NCBI RefSeq assembly: GCF_013031405.1
Contig: NZ_WPZY01000024.1
Coordinates: forward strand, 1-52,957
Reading direction: 5' to 3'
Source: Ruegeria sp. HKCCD8929
GTDB lineage: Bacteria; Pseudomonadota; Alphaproteobacteria; Rhodobacterales; Rhodobacteraceae
Length of the DNA: 52,957 bases
The position numbers and the translations under genes were made by a program. The notes below the pieces were generated by a model, which did no database searches, was not told where the DNA came from, and saw nothing but the letters and a program-made list of their open reading frames with translations. Numbering within the stretch: the stretch's first letter is position 1; every line of letters begins with the position of its first letter. This document shows positions 24,950 through 33,413 of this stretch, in pieces.

Positions 24950-25920
24950 AGGGATTTGATCCCAAATTCAAAGACTTCCCTGATTATATCATCGGGATCA
25001 CTAAAGAGATTTGGGAGGATCGTGGCATTGCCACTCTGCACCACTATTATACGCCAGATATCGTAGTGCGCTCGCCCGGTTCGGTTGTGGTTGGCAATCA
25101 GGGCGTTATCGCCGCCACAATGGCGACCCTTGCCGAATTCCCAGATCGCACATTGCTTGGCGAGGATGTGATCTGGTCGGGAACCCCGGAAGAGGGCATG
25201 CTGTCGTCGCACCGCCTGCTGTCCACGGCAACGCATTTGGGCGACGGAGTCTATGGCAAGGCGACCGGCAAAAAGCTTGTTTATCGCATCCTAGCCGACT
25301 GCCATGCCATCAATAACCAGATCAACGACGAATGGCTGATCCGCGACCAGAGCGCGATCGTGCAGCAGATGGGCTGGGATCCCAAGGAATACGCCCGCGA
25401 CCTGATCGCGCGAGAGGGCGGACCGGACGCCTGTATTCAGCCCTACACGCCCGCAAACGATCAGCCTGGCCCTTATAAAGGCCGTGGCAATGACGACGAA
25501 TGGGGCCAAAAATACGCCGACATCCTGACCCGGATCATGAATGCCGACATGGGCGTGATCGAGGCAGAGTATGACCGCGCCGTCCTGTCAGAATATCCCG
25601 GCGGCACCACAGGACATAGTTGGGGGCCGGTGGATCGGTTCTGGATGGGCCTGCGCGCTTCTTTCCCGAATGCAGAATTCAAGATCCACCACCAGATTGG
25701 CCGCGACGATCCGATGATGCCACCCCGCGCCGCGATCCGCTGGACGTTGCATTGCAAACACGATGGCTGGGGTGTCTTTGGTGTACCGACCGGGGCCGAG
25801 GTTTTTGTGCTGGGTATCAGCCAGGCCGAGTTTGGCCCATGGGGTCTGCGCAAGGAATATACGTTGTTTGACGAAACTTCGATCTGGAAACAGATTCTGC
25901 TGAAAACCGGCGATCTCTAG
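24946..25920 (+). CDS. Two-domain SnoaL/NTF2-like protein D
   Basis: This 324-residue protein appears to contain two NTF2-like domains. In the first, HHYYTPDIVVRSPGSVVVGNQGVIAA and the INDEWLIRDQSAIVQQMGW ending are typical. The second runs from about residue 175, with PNAEFKIHHQIG and RWTLHCKHDGWGVFG. It is the most divergent of the four SnoaL-like proteins here and lacks the WGPAGIG motif. The ATG at 24946 overlaps the regulator stop; an earlier ATG nine bases upstream is in frame. Function unknown; family assignment rests on pattern only. Confidence 0.75.
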   Translation: MKGFDPKFKDFPDYIIGITKEIWEDRGIATLHHYYTPDIVVRSPGSVVVGNQGVIAATMATLAEFPDRTLLGEDVIWSGTPEEGMLSSHRLLSTATHLGDGVYGKATGKKLVYRILADCHAINNQINDEWLIRDQSAIVQQMGWDPKEYARDLIAREGGPDACIQPYTPANDQPGPYKGRGNDDEWGQKYADILTRIMNADMGVIEAEYDRAVLSEYPGGTTGHSWGPVDRFWMGLRASFPNAEFKIHHQIGRDDPMMPPRAAIRWTLHCKHDGWGVFGVPTGAEVFVLGISQAEFGPWGLRKEYTLFDETSIWKQILLKTGDL

Positions 25921-26031
25921 AATGTCGCACCGTGTCTCAAATCTGGATGCCGGACAGGCGTTGCGGAGGTTCCACGTCCACCGCGCCAGCCTGCGCGCCC
26001 GGCGGCTGAACAATCGCCCGCCAGGAGGTTT

Positions 26032-26050
26032 GGTTTGATCCTATCAAACC
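26032..26050. promoter_or_regulatory. Perfect 8-bp dyad before the cupin gene
   Basis: GGTTTGAT at 26032-26039 and ATCAAACC at 26043-26050 are separated by CCT, ending 21 bases before the cupin start. A tight palindrome like this may be an operator for an internal promoter or a leader hairpin. A weaker GC-rich stem (near 26000-26025) precedes it. Confidence 0.5.
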
Positions 26051-26071
26051 CAAATCGAAAGGAGACAAGAT

Positions 26072-27034
26072 ATGAGTACCATCGAAAGCCGCATCGTCCG
26101 TTATGGCGAACTGAAGCCCTGCAAAACGGCCTTCATCGACGCCCACACGCCGGGGTCCGACCAAAAAGAAAACTTTACCATCATCGGCGGCGGCGTCAGC
26201 GAAAGCCCGGACCAGCACGTCCACATCACCGACAAGATCGGGTTCAACATTGGCGCAGCGGGACAACCGCCGAAATGCCGCAACTCGCTGCATAGCCACA
26301 CCACCGCCGAAGTCTTCTTTGTTGCTAAAGGCCGCTGGCGGTTCTTCTGGGGTCGTTACGGTTCCGCAGGTGAGTTCATCGCCGAGGAAGGCGACATCTT
26401 CAACATCCCGACTGGGATCTTCCGAGGGTTCGAGAACGTGGGTCAGGACTACGGCATGATCATGTCGATGCTGGGCGGCGACGACGCCGGTGGTGGTGTG
26501 ACCTGGGCTCCGCAAGTCATTCAGGATGCGCAGGCCCATGGCCTGGTACTGGGCAATAACGGCGTACTATACGACAGTAAGAAGGGCGAAGAACTACCGA
26601 ACAATGTGCAGCCCATGCCGTTGCTGACCGAGGAAGAGCTGAAAGCGTATCCCGAAGTGCCGGTTGATGCGGTGATCGGCAAATATGTCGCCCGTTACTG
26701 GGACCTGATGGCGCTGGCAGCGGACAAGCCTGCGGTTGTGATCGGTGAAAATGGCCTGATCAAGGATAAGCCCGGTTTCGAGGTCGATTTCCTGACCCGT
26801 GGTTCGGCCGTGGCAGAACAGGTCAAGGCGGACAAGCCCGTGGTTCTGATGCCGGCAAGCGGCCATTGGCGCATCAAGATCAATGAGGTCGAGACCACTC
26901 TGTCCAATGGCGATACCGCGCTGGTTCTGCCCGGTGAAAGGTACAGCGCCGAGCCGTCGATGACCGGCGAAGCGGGCCTATATCGTATCACCGCAACCGA
27001 CGATCCGGCCGGGGCGACCTGGACGGGTGCATAA
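26072..27034 (+). CDS. Cupin-domain protein (probable bicupin)
   Basis: This 320-residue protein has a clear N-terminal cupin: SLHSHTTAEVFFVAKGRWRFFWG (His-x-His and Glu ligands) and the second motif around AEEGDIFNIPTGIFRGFEN. The C-terminal third (VVLMPASGHWRIKINEVET, NGDTALVLPGERYS) looks like a second, shorter cupin barrel that lacks the His ligands. Such proteins can be dioxygenases, isomerases or binding proteins. A GAAAGGAG site precedes the ATG. It follows the dyad at 26032 and precedes a strong hairpin, so its expression may be set separately from the rest of the operon. Confidence 0.8.
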   Translation: MSTIESRIVRYGELKPCKTAFIDAHTPGSDQKENFTIIGGGVSESPDQHVHITDKIGFNIGAAGQPPKCRNSLHSHTTAEVFFVAKGRWRFFWGRYGSAGEFIAEEGDIFNIPTGIFRGFENVGQDYGMIMSMLGGDDAGGGVTWAPQVIQDAQAHGLVLGNNGVLYDSKKGEELPNNVQPMPLLTEEELKAYPEVPVDAVIGKYVARYWDLMALAADKPAVVIGENGLIKDKPGFEVDFLTRGSAVAEQVKADKPVVLMPASGHWRIKINEVETTLSNGDTALVLPGERYSAEPSMTGEAGLYRITATDDPAGATWTGA

Positions 27035-27077
27035 CGCCAAAATTTCGTGTCCCGGTTTCAATCGGGGCGCTCAGCGC

Positions 27078-27110
27078 ATCCTGTGCCGGGTTTCCGGCCC
27101 GGCGCAGGAT
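27078..27110 (+). other. 13-bp hairpin before the MetE-like gene
   Basis: ATCCTGTGCCGGG at 27078-27090 pairs with CCCGGCGCAGGAT at 27098-27110, with one G-T pair and a seven-base loop. It is the longest stem in the operon's spacers and ends 24 bases before the next start codon. It has no U-tract. Confidence 0.7.
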
Positions 27111-27134
27111 CAAGATTTGAATGGAGATGAATAC

Positions 27135-28259
27135 ATGACCTGCATTTCAACCACCCATGTGGGAAGTCTGCCGCGCAGTCAGGAGGTTGTTGACTTCATC
27201 TTCGCGCGGGAGCGGGAGGAACCGTTCGATCAGGCCGCATTCGATGCCTGCATGACCGCTGCCGTGTCCGAGACCGTGCGCAAACAGACCGAGGCCGGGG
27301 TTGATATCGTCTCGGACGGTGAGACCTCAAAAATCTCTTATGCCACTTATGTGAAGGACCGCTATACCGGCTTTGCCGGAGACAGCCCACGCAACGCGCC
27401 GGCGGACCTCAAAATGTTTCCGGGCTTTCTGCAACGTTTGGCGGATGACGGCGGAACGCCGCAATATGCGCGGCCCATGTGCGTGGGTGAGGTACGCTCG
27501 AAAGGGCAGGGTGAGTTGCAGAAGGACATAGGTAATCTCAAGGCTGCCATGGCCGAACACGGGGTCGAACGCGGTTTTATGAACGCCGCCAGCCCCGGGG
27601 TGATTTCCCTGTTTTTGCAAAATGATTTCTACCCAACGCGTGAGGCCTATCTGGCCGCGCTGGCCGACGCGATGAAAGAAGAATATGAGACCATCGTTGG
27701 TGCGGGTCTGGATTTGCAGCTGGATTGCCCGGATTTGGCCCTGTCGCGCCATATGCTGTTCACTGATCTTTCCGATGACGAGTTCGTGAAAATCGCCGAC
27801 ATGCATGTTGAGGCGCTGAACCACGCGTTGCAAAACGTCCCATCTGAAAAAGTGCGCGTCCATATTTGCTGGGGCAACTACGAGGGTCCTCATTGCTGCG
27901 ACATCGGCTTGGACAAGGTTTTTCTGACCCTGATGGCCACAAAGTCGCTCTATGTGCTGTTCGAAACCTCGAACCCGCGTCACGCACATGAATGGACGGT
28001 GTTCCGCGACCGCAAGGGAGAAATTCCGGATGACAAGGTTCTGGTACCCGGCGTGGTCGACACCACGACCAACTTTGTTGAACACCCGGAACTGATCGCG
28101 CAGCGTGTTGAGCGGTTTGCGGACATTGTTGGGTCTGAGCGGGTGATCGCGGGGTCGGATTGTGGCTTTGGCACCTTTGCGGGCTTTGGCGCGGTCGATC
28201 CGGATATTGCCTATGCCAAGCTGCGCGCGCTTGCCGAAGGGGCTGCCCTGATCAAATGA
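27135..28259 (+). CDS. MetE C-terminal-domain-like (cobalamin-independent methionine synthase II family) protein
   Basis: This 374-residue TIM-barrel protein has the zinc-site pattern of MetE and epoxyalkane-CoM transferase relatives: His and Cys in VRVHICWGNYEGPH and a later Cys in GSDCGFGTFAG. The N-terminus reads THVGSLPRSQEVVDF. It lacks the N-terminal half of real MetE, so methionine synthesis is not its likely role. Stand-alone members transfer alkyl groups to or from thiols, or have been recruited to catabolism. ATG at 27135 follows GGAG; the stop overlaps the next start. It may remove a methyl or other alkyl group from the substrate, which is inference. Confidence 0.87.
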   Translation: MTCISTTHVGSLPRSQEVVDFIFAREREEPFDQAAFDACMTAAVSETVRKQTEAGVDIVSDGETSKISYATYVKDRYTGFAGDSPRNAPADLKMFPGFLQRLADDGGTPQYARPMCVGEVRSKGQGELQKDIGNLKAAMAEHGVERGFMNAASPGVISLFLQNDFYPTREAYLAALADAMKEEYETIVGAGLDLQLDCPDLALSRHMLFTDLSDDEFVKIADMHVEALNHALQNVPSEKVRVHICWGNYEGPHCCDIGLDKVFLTLMATKSLYVLFETSNPRHAHEWTVFRDRKGEIPDDKVLVPGVVDTTTNFVEHPELIAQRVERFADIVGSERVIAGSDCGFGTFAGFGAVDPDIAYAKLRALAEGAALIK

Positions 28260-28951
28260 CGCCGCTTGTCCTCCTGCCCGGAATGATGTGCGATGCGCGG
28301 TTGTTCACCCCGCAGATTGACGCTTTGTCGGGCAAATACCCGATCCTGTCTGCACCCATTGGCGGACAGGACACGATGCAGGCGCTGGCCGCTGATGTGT
28401 TGGTTTATGCGCCGGAACGTTTCGCCTTGGCGGGGCTATCAATGGGCGGCATCGTGGCGATGGAAATCCTGCTTCAGGCACCGGGTCGTGTGGCCGGTGT
28501 GGCATTGATGGACACCAATCCCCTGGCAGAATTGGACGAGGTCAAGGCCAGGCGCGGCCCTCAGATTGATGCCGTCGAACGCGGCAACCTGCGCAAGGTG
28601 ATGGCTGAAGAGATGAAGCCGAACTACCTGACGGATGGCCCGCGCCGCGCCGCCATTCTGGATTTGTGTATGGATATGGCCATGGATCTTGGGCCGGACG
28701 TTTTCATCAATCAATCCAAAGCTCTGCGTGATCGCCCTGATCAGAGCAACACTCTGCGCGACTTCACCGGCGCATCACTGGTTCTCTGTGGGCGCGACGA
28801 TGCCCTGTGTCCCGTCTCGAGGCATGAATTGATGCACGATCTGCTGCCACAGAGCCGGTTGGAGATCATCGAAAACGCTGGCCATCTGCCAACTCTGGAA
28901 CAACCGCAACAAACCACGGCGGTTCTGAACCGCTGGCTGGAGATGATATGA
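28256..28951 (+). CDS. Alpha/beta hydrolase
   Basis: This 231-residue protein has the nucleophile elbow LAGLSMGGIVAM (Ser), the acid in CGRDDALCP (Asp) and the His in IENAGHLPTLEQP, a complete catalytic triad. PLVLLPGMMCDARLF is the typical N-terminal oxyanion region. It is compact, as in the carboxylesterase/enol-lactonase group. ATGA overlaps join it to the MetE-like gene before it and the RraA-like gene after it. It would hydrolyse an ester, thioester or lactone late in the pathway. Confidence 0.9.
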   Translation: MTPLVLLPGMMCDARLFTPQIDALSGKYPILSAPIGGQDTMQALAADVLVYAPERFALAGLSMGGIVAMEILLQAPGRVAGVALMDTNPLAELDEVKARRGPQIDAVERGNLRKVMAEEMKPNYLTDGPRRAAILDLCMDMAMDLGPDVFINQSKALRDRPDQSNTLRDFTGASLVLCGRDDALCPVSRHELMHDLLPQSRLEIIENAGHLPTLEQPQQTTAVLNRWLEMI

Positions 28952-29643
28952 ACCAATCCCTGCTGGACCTGCTGAAAAAGGTCGACACTCCGACTGTCTG
29001 CAACGCCATCGAAGTGGCGCAGGGCAAGCGCGGTTTCAGTGATTTTACCCGGGGCACAATGGTGTGCTCTGATCCCGATGCAGGCGCGATTGTGGGATAT
29101 GCCCGTACCGCGAAGATTGCCGCCGTGAACCCGCCGACCGAGGCACCTGACGTAATCCGTGCGCGCCGTATGGATTACTACCGGCACATGGCCTCAGGCA
29201 GCGGCCCATCTGTGACCGTGGTGGAAGATTTGGATTATCCCGACTGCATCGGCGCCTATTGGGGTGAGATCAACACTACGGTCCACAAGGGCTTTGGCAT
29301 CAGCGGCGCGCTGACCAACGGCGTGATGCGGGACCTCGGCGACCTGCCGGATGGATTCCCGGTGGTTGCCGGGTCTGTCGGGCCAAGCCACGGGTTCGTG
29401 CACGTGAAAGAGGTTGGAACACCGGTGACAATCTTCGGCCTGTCTATCAAAGACAGAGACCTTGTGCATGCCGACCGGCATGGCGCTCTGGTGATCCCGC
29501 CCGAGGTGGTGGACGAGCTTGAACAGGCGATCATCAAGCTGCTTGAAACCGAAAAACTGATCCTTGATCCCGCGCGCGCTACAGGGTTCGACTTGGACGC
29601 CTTCGAAAAAGCATGGGCGGCGTTCGAAGCCTCGCGGACTTAG
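28948..29643 (+). CDS. RraA-family (HMG/oxaloacetate aldolase-like) protein
   Basis: This 231-residue protein has the conserved GISGALTNGVMRDLGDLP loop, whose Arg-Asp pair binds the 2-oxo acid and divalent metal in the HMG-aldolase/RraA-like fold. GFVHVKEVGTPVTIFG and the VHADRHGALVIPPEVV segment follow. Catabolic members split 4-hydroxy-4-methyl-2-oxoglutarate or decarboxylate oxaloacetate, giving pyruvate. That would make it the last step feeding central metabolism. It ends the rightward operon; a hairpin follows 65 bases later. Regulation of RNase E, the other known RraA role, is unlikely here. Confidence 0.88.
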   Translation: MNQSLLDLLKKVDTPTVCNAIEVAQGKRGFSDFTRGTMVCSDPDAGAIVGYARTAKIAAVNPPTEAPDVIRARRMDYYRHMASGSGPSVTVVEDLDYPDCIGAYWGEINTTVHKGFGISGALTNGVMRDLGDLPDGFPVVAGSVGPSHGFVHVKEVGTPVTIFGLSIKDRDLVHADRHGALVIPPEVVDELEQAIIKLLETEKLILDPARATGFDLDAFEKAWAAFEASRT

Positions 29644-29707
29644 GAGCACGAGGCCGTTAACTGGAAAAAGGAAACCGGTAGAGTCGAGATATCCCGGAGG
29701 CGGTTAC

Positions 29708-29740
29708 GCTCACCCAGCTTACAAAGTTGAGCGGGTGAGC
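29708..29740 (+). terminator. Hairpin at the end of the rightward operon
   Basis: GCTCACCC at 29708-29715 pairs with GGGTGAGC at 29733-29740, and an inner AGCTT/AAGTT pairing is possible. No U-run follows, so termination is inferred from position. The IS6 element begins 55 bases later. Confidence 0.5.
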
Positions 29741-29794
29741 TGAGCGCGGAAGTAAGCAACATTGAACGCCAAACCCGGAAGCAGCCATTGAAAC

Positions 29795-30603
29795 GGCGTT
29801 GCCCACTTGTTTGCATGCGCTCGAATGCAACCTGATCTGCGTCCGTCAGGCATTCATTTCGAGGGCATAGCCATTCCATAGATCGAACACATCGGATCTG
29901 GCATGGTGGTAGGATGTGGCGGTGAGGTGATGGCGGCGGGGTCGAAACGTCGTGTTGATCTGATCGTGGGCTGCCAGAAATCGTTGCGTCTGCCGCGGCG
30001 ACTTGAACCGCCCCATGAGTTTCTCTCACTTTCGGGTCGGCCTATGCGATCCTTCAATCCGGTTGTTCAATCCCTTGTGCACTCGGTGATCGGCATTCGG
30101 TGCGAGATCGCGGATTGGCTTGATGTAACTCCGCAGTTTGTCGGTAATAGCAACCCGCGGCTGACCAAACCGGTCGATCAGGTGCTGTAGGAACCGCCTT
30201 GCAGCCTTGGCATTCCGGTGCCTCTGCACAAGAATATCAAGTACATCCCCGTTCGCATCCACAGCCCGCCAGAGCCACTGTTTTACGCCATTGACTGGGA
30301 TGACGACCTCGTCGAGGTGCCACTTGTCGGCGGCAGCGGGTCGGTCGCGTTTGATGCAATCAGCGAAATGCTGGCCGAACCGGTTCACCCAAATCCGGAC
30401 CGTTTCCCGGCTGACGATCACTCCGCGTTCGGCGAGCAGATCCTCGACATCCGCAGCGCTGAGCGCAAACCGATGATACGCCCAAACCGCATAGGCAATA
30501 ATCTCACGCGGATAACGAAAGCCTTTCAGGCGCGGCATGGTCGTCGGCTTCTTCATGCCACCCAACTATCCAAAAGTAATACCGCGAACAAGTTGGCAAT
30601 GCC
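29795..30603 (-). mobile_element. Complete IS6-family element (copy C), 809 bp
   Basis: The ends are 21-base inverted repeats with four mismatches: GGCGTTGCCCACTTGTTTGCA inward from 29795, and GGCATTGCCAACTTGTTCGCG inward from 30603 on the other strand. One transposase gene fills the element on the minus strand. No 8-base target duplication is seen at the flanks, so rearrangement or cointegrate resolution has probably occurred. It abuts the IS5-type element at 30628. Confidence 0.8.
29846..30565 (-). pseudogene. IS6-family transposase with one nonsense codon
   Basis: The frame runs from 30565 (or the more typical Met at 30538, MPRLKGFRYPREII) to 29846, about 239 codons, the normal IS6 length. 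The DDE residues are present: Asp in WHLDEVVIPV, Asp in AITDKLRSY and Glu in LNNRIEGSHRP. A single TGA at 30026-30028 replaces the Arg codon after RPTRK. The expected sequence EKLMGRFKSPRQTQRFLAAH continues in the same frame to the usual ending. It is otherwise intact, so it was inactivated recently, or readthrough occurs. Confidence 0.82.
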
Positions 30604-30627
30604 TGCCCTAATCTTACCATTTGCGAC

Positions 30628-31719
30628 GGCATTGTTGCACAAAGTCTCAAGGAGGATTCATCTTGTGCATCCGGCGTGGTAACCGGCCTGCGTGAGCAGA
30701 CCTATCCCGCCAAGGTACAAGACCAAGAACTGGCCAGCCTACAACGAAGCCCTCAAGCAACGCGACTCCCTGACCGTCTGATTCGATCCGGACATGGCTT
30801 GAATGCCGCCGCCGACCGGCAAGCGAGGCCGGCAGCCGCAATATAGCGACGCGGCGATCCAGACTTGTCTGACGATGAAGGACCTCTTCGGCATGGCCCT
30901 CCGGCAAACGACAGGCTTCGTCGAAGGCCTCCTACGCCTGATCGGTTTAGACTGGGCGGTGCCGGACTTCAGCACGCTGAGCAGGCGACAGAAGACCTTG
31001 GCTGTGAGTATTCCCTACCGCGGCTCCCAGGGGCCGCTGAACCCGCTGATCGACAGCACCGGCATCAAGGCCCCCTCTCGGCAGTATCCTGCGGATGCGC
31101 CTGCAGGGCAGTGGAGAGTGAAGGCAAATGGCATGCGCGCAAGCATGGCGGTGCGAAACGCCGTCTATGGCGCAAGATCTAGATAGACGTAGATGAACAG
31201 ACGCTGAAAATCCGAGCCATCGAAGTTACCGGTCGCAGCGTCGGGGACGCTCCCGTGCTGCCAGAACTGCTTGGCCGGATCCCGGCTGATGTGGAGATTG
31301 GCACAGTCACCGCGGACGGGGCCTATGATACGCGAGAGTGCCATGACGCCATTGCTGACCGTGGCGCCCATGCCGTCATCCCGCCCGGGAGGAACGCCAA
31401 ACCGTGGAAGCCGTCGACTGCAGCCGCCACTACCTGGAACGAGGTCACCCGCGCCTCGAAGTACCTCGGCCGCGCGATCTGGCGAAAGTAGAGCGGATAC
31501 CATCGCCGAAGTCGCGCCGAGACGAAGATGCATTGCACGAAGCTGTTGGGGCAGTGCCTCATGGCACGCGACTTCGATCGCCAGGTCGCCGAAATCCAGA
31601 TCCGCGCTGCCGTGTTCAATGTCTACACCGCGCTCGGCATACCCGTCACAGAGCCCGCGGGATAAGTATGCCTGGGGAAAGGGGAAGTTTGGGCTTCACG
31701 CTCTTTGCGCAACAAAGCC
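30628..31719 (+). mobile_element. IS5-family element, decayed, 1092 bp
   Basis: The left end GGCATTGTTGCACAAAG (30628-30644) and right end CTTTGCGCAACAAAGCC (31703-31719) are inverted repeats with two mismatches. The size and the transposase remnant fit an IS5-family (IS427-like) element. A target duplication is not evident. Confidence 0.8.
30692..31665 (+). pseudogene. IS5-family transposase, multiply broken
   Basis: Starting at GTG 30692, the sequence reads SRPIPPRYKTKNWPAYNEAL, then two TGA codons around 30779-30803 replace expected tryptophans. GKRGRQPQYSDAAIQTCLTMK through PDFSTLSRRQKTLAV is intact. About 40-50 extra bases near 31070-31110 shift the frame after DSTGIK. WHARKHGGAKRRLWRKI, VTADGAYDTRECHDAI and the ending LGIPVTEPAG follow in further pieces with additional stops. 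The DDE catalytic domain is recognisable but cannot be translated as one protein. Confidence 0.82.
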
Positions 31720-32324
31720 ATCGCTTTTGTTTAGGGCACGAAGGTGGGTAGAACACCCACTTTCAGATGGCGATGTGGGGAACTCTGAATATGGTCCTGC
31801 TAGTTGCGGCTAGCGGAACTTGACAGGAAGCGACCTCCCAAAAGCGAGAATCGAGGCCGACTGTTGAAATCTGCATTGGATGGCTCCTCTTCTTGCAGTT
31901 GATGACAACTGCACCACAGCGCATCGCGATGCCGATGGAGCAGGAGGCATCCACTTAATCCCGCAACCTGCGAATTGGCGATCTGACGCTCGCTGCAACG
32001 TGCATAAACGACCGGTCTCTCCGCCGCATCGCGGTACGATCTGCAAAGCGGTTGCGGTATTTTTCGCGCTACGTGCGCGCGCAGCACAAAATCACTATGA
32101 CTGCCTTGGGCTCGGAGCAACTATTTGCCGCGTTCGGGGTGAGTGGCTACTATCCCGCAAACATGGGATTCCACGCGCTCTCGCAAACAACGCCCTTCAA
32201 TTGTCCTCGTCTTTCTGGCAACGAGCGTTTGACAGGGTAAAGGGAGCACGTTCGTTCCACTATCTTGGAATTTACACTATGTTAAGTTGCCTGGCGGAGG
32301 CGCCCAAATAAAGGATTCACCATA
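31720..32324. other. 605-base spacer without a recognised gene
   Basis: Several short frames exist, the longest 143 codons at 31880-32311, but their sequences show no family motif and look like non-coding composition. The last part must hold the promoter of the XRE-type regulator; an AAAGGA ribosome site lies before 32325. I see nothing else that can be supported. Confidence 0.4.
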
Positions 32325-32927
32325 ATGGCGAGCTCTTCTCATATAGCAAAATCAGCACCCGATATAGGCCAAGCGGTTAAAGCCGCGCGGAAGGCGCGCG
32401 GGCTGACCCTCGAAGGGCTGTCGGAGCGAACAGGGGTTTCAAAGTCGATGCTGTCGGCCATTGAAAGGCAAACAACCAATCCGACATTCACAATCGTTTG
32501 GGCGCTGACGCAGGCCCTGGGCATTGATTTGACAAATATCGTGGGCGGCTCTCAGTCGGACCCGATTGAACATCTTCACGGCTACTCCACACCTATGCGC
32601 CGTAGCAAGGACGGGCTTTGCGAGTTATATATGCTAAATCCCCGACGCACGGTGTTGCCTGTCGAGTGGTACAGACTGGTCATGAAAGTTGGCGCCGCAT
32701 TGTCGTCCAAGCCCCATGCTCAGGGCACATTCGAACATTTGACATGTTTGACAGGTTGCCTGTCGGTTACAGTGGATGGACGGACTGTAAAGGCGCCGGC
32801 AGGAGACACGGTAAGGTACAGCGGCGACAAAGATCATTGCATCAACAACTGTGCCGACGAAGAGTCAACCGGCATTCTCTTGGTCGCGCAGCCCGCGCAA
32901 TACAAATCACAAAACCCGACAGCATGA
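32325..32927 (+). CDS. XRE-family regulator with C-terminal cupin domain
   Basis: This 200-residue regulator has the helix-turn-helix VKAARKARGLTLEGLSERTGVSKSMLSAIERQTTNPT at residues 18-52 and a linker. A small cupin domain follows from about residue 100 (GTFEHLTCLTGCLSVTVDGRTV, APAGDTVRYSGDKDHCINN), the usual ligand-sensing design of HipB/PuuR-type regulators. The family often controls amine, amino-acid or betaine catabolism and uptake. It lies 486 bases upstream of a BCCT transporter in the same direction, which is a likely target. No operator was identified. Confidence 0.9.
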   Translation: MASSSHIAKSAPDIGQAVKAARKARGLTLEGLSERTGVSKSMLSAIERQTTNPTFTIVWALTQALGIDLTNIVGGSQSDPIEHLHGYSTPMRRSKDGLCELYMLNPRRTVLPVEWYRLVMKVGAALSSKPHAQGTFEHLTCLTGCLSVTVDGRTVKAPAGDTVRYSGDKDHCINNCADEESTGILLVAQPAQYKSQNPTA

Positions 32928-33413
32928 AAGTTTGACAGACCAAAGAGTTTCCACTATCTAGGAAAAATCTTGGATGTTGGATACTTGTTTGGCTACCAGG
33001 TAGCTCTCAGATCTACTGGACGCGCAGAACATTTCCGACCCAAAATTTTCAACCTGAGAGGAGCAAGTTCTTCCTCTTCAGCTGTGTCAGTGCATCAGTT
33101 TCAGTAACCTTGGAAAGTCGCCGCAGGATGAGAGAAGTGTCTTTTTCTCTGACAGCAAGAAGGGACAAAGTCCCGGTAAGGCTTCGGCATGCGAGCAAGG
33201 AACGAGCGAGAATTCGAAACGAATATGAGAATGGCGCGGGTCAGGTCGACGGTGAAATCCCGCTCACGTTGGCGGAGTGAGAACCCATCATCAAGGACGG
33301 GCTCAAGAACCTGAATGGTCCTGATTGATGCGACTTCGAATGGATGGAAGAAATCTGACGCCATGTCGGTTGCCAATTTTGAACACCCAGCCGTCCAATA
33401 AGGGAAGAAGACA
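32928..33413. other. 486-base spacer upstream of the BCCT gene
   Basis: No gene was recognised. It should contain the promoter and any operator for the transporter operon; GGGAAGAAG precedes its ATG. Short frames on both strands have no family resemblance. I could not pick a reliable promoter by eye. Confidence 0.35.

Noticed and set aside
27135..28259. Assignment as methionine synthase for methionine biosynthesis
   Set aside because: Only the C-terminal catalytic-barrel type is present and it sits in a catabolic operon; I kept only the family name.
29813..29832. TGCATGCGCTCGAATGCA as a fourth LacI operator
   Set aside because: The TGCA half-sites are ten, not six, bases apart and the site lies at the edge of the IS6 element, downstream of the operon.
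31880..32311. 143-codon plus frame as a real gene
   Set aside because: No family motif or convincing ribosome site, and its composition resembles the non-coding DNA around it.
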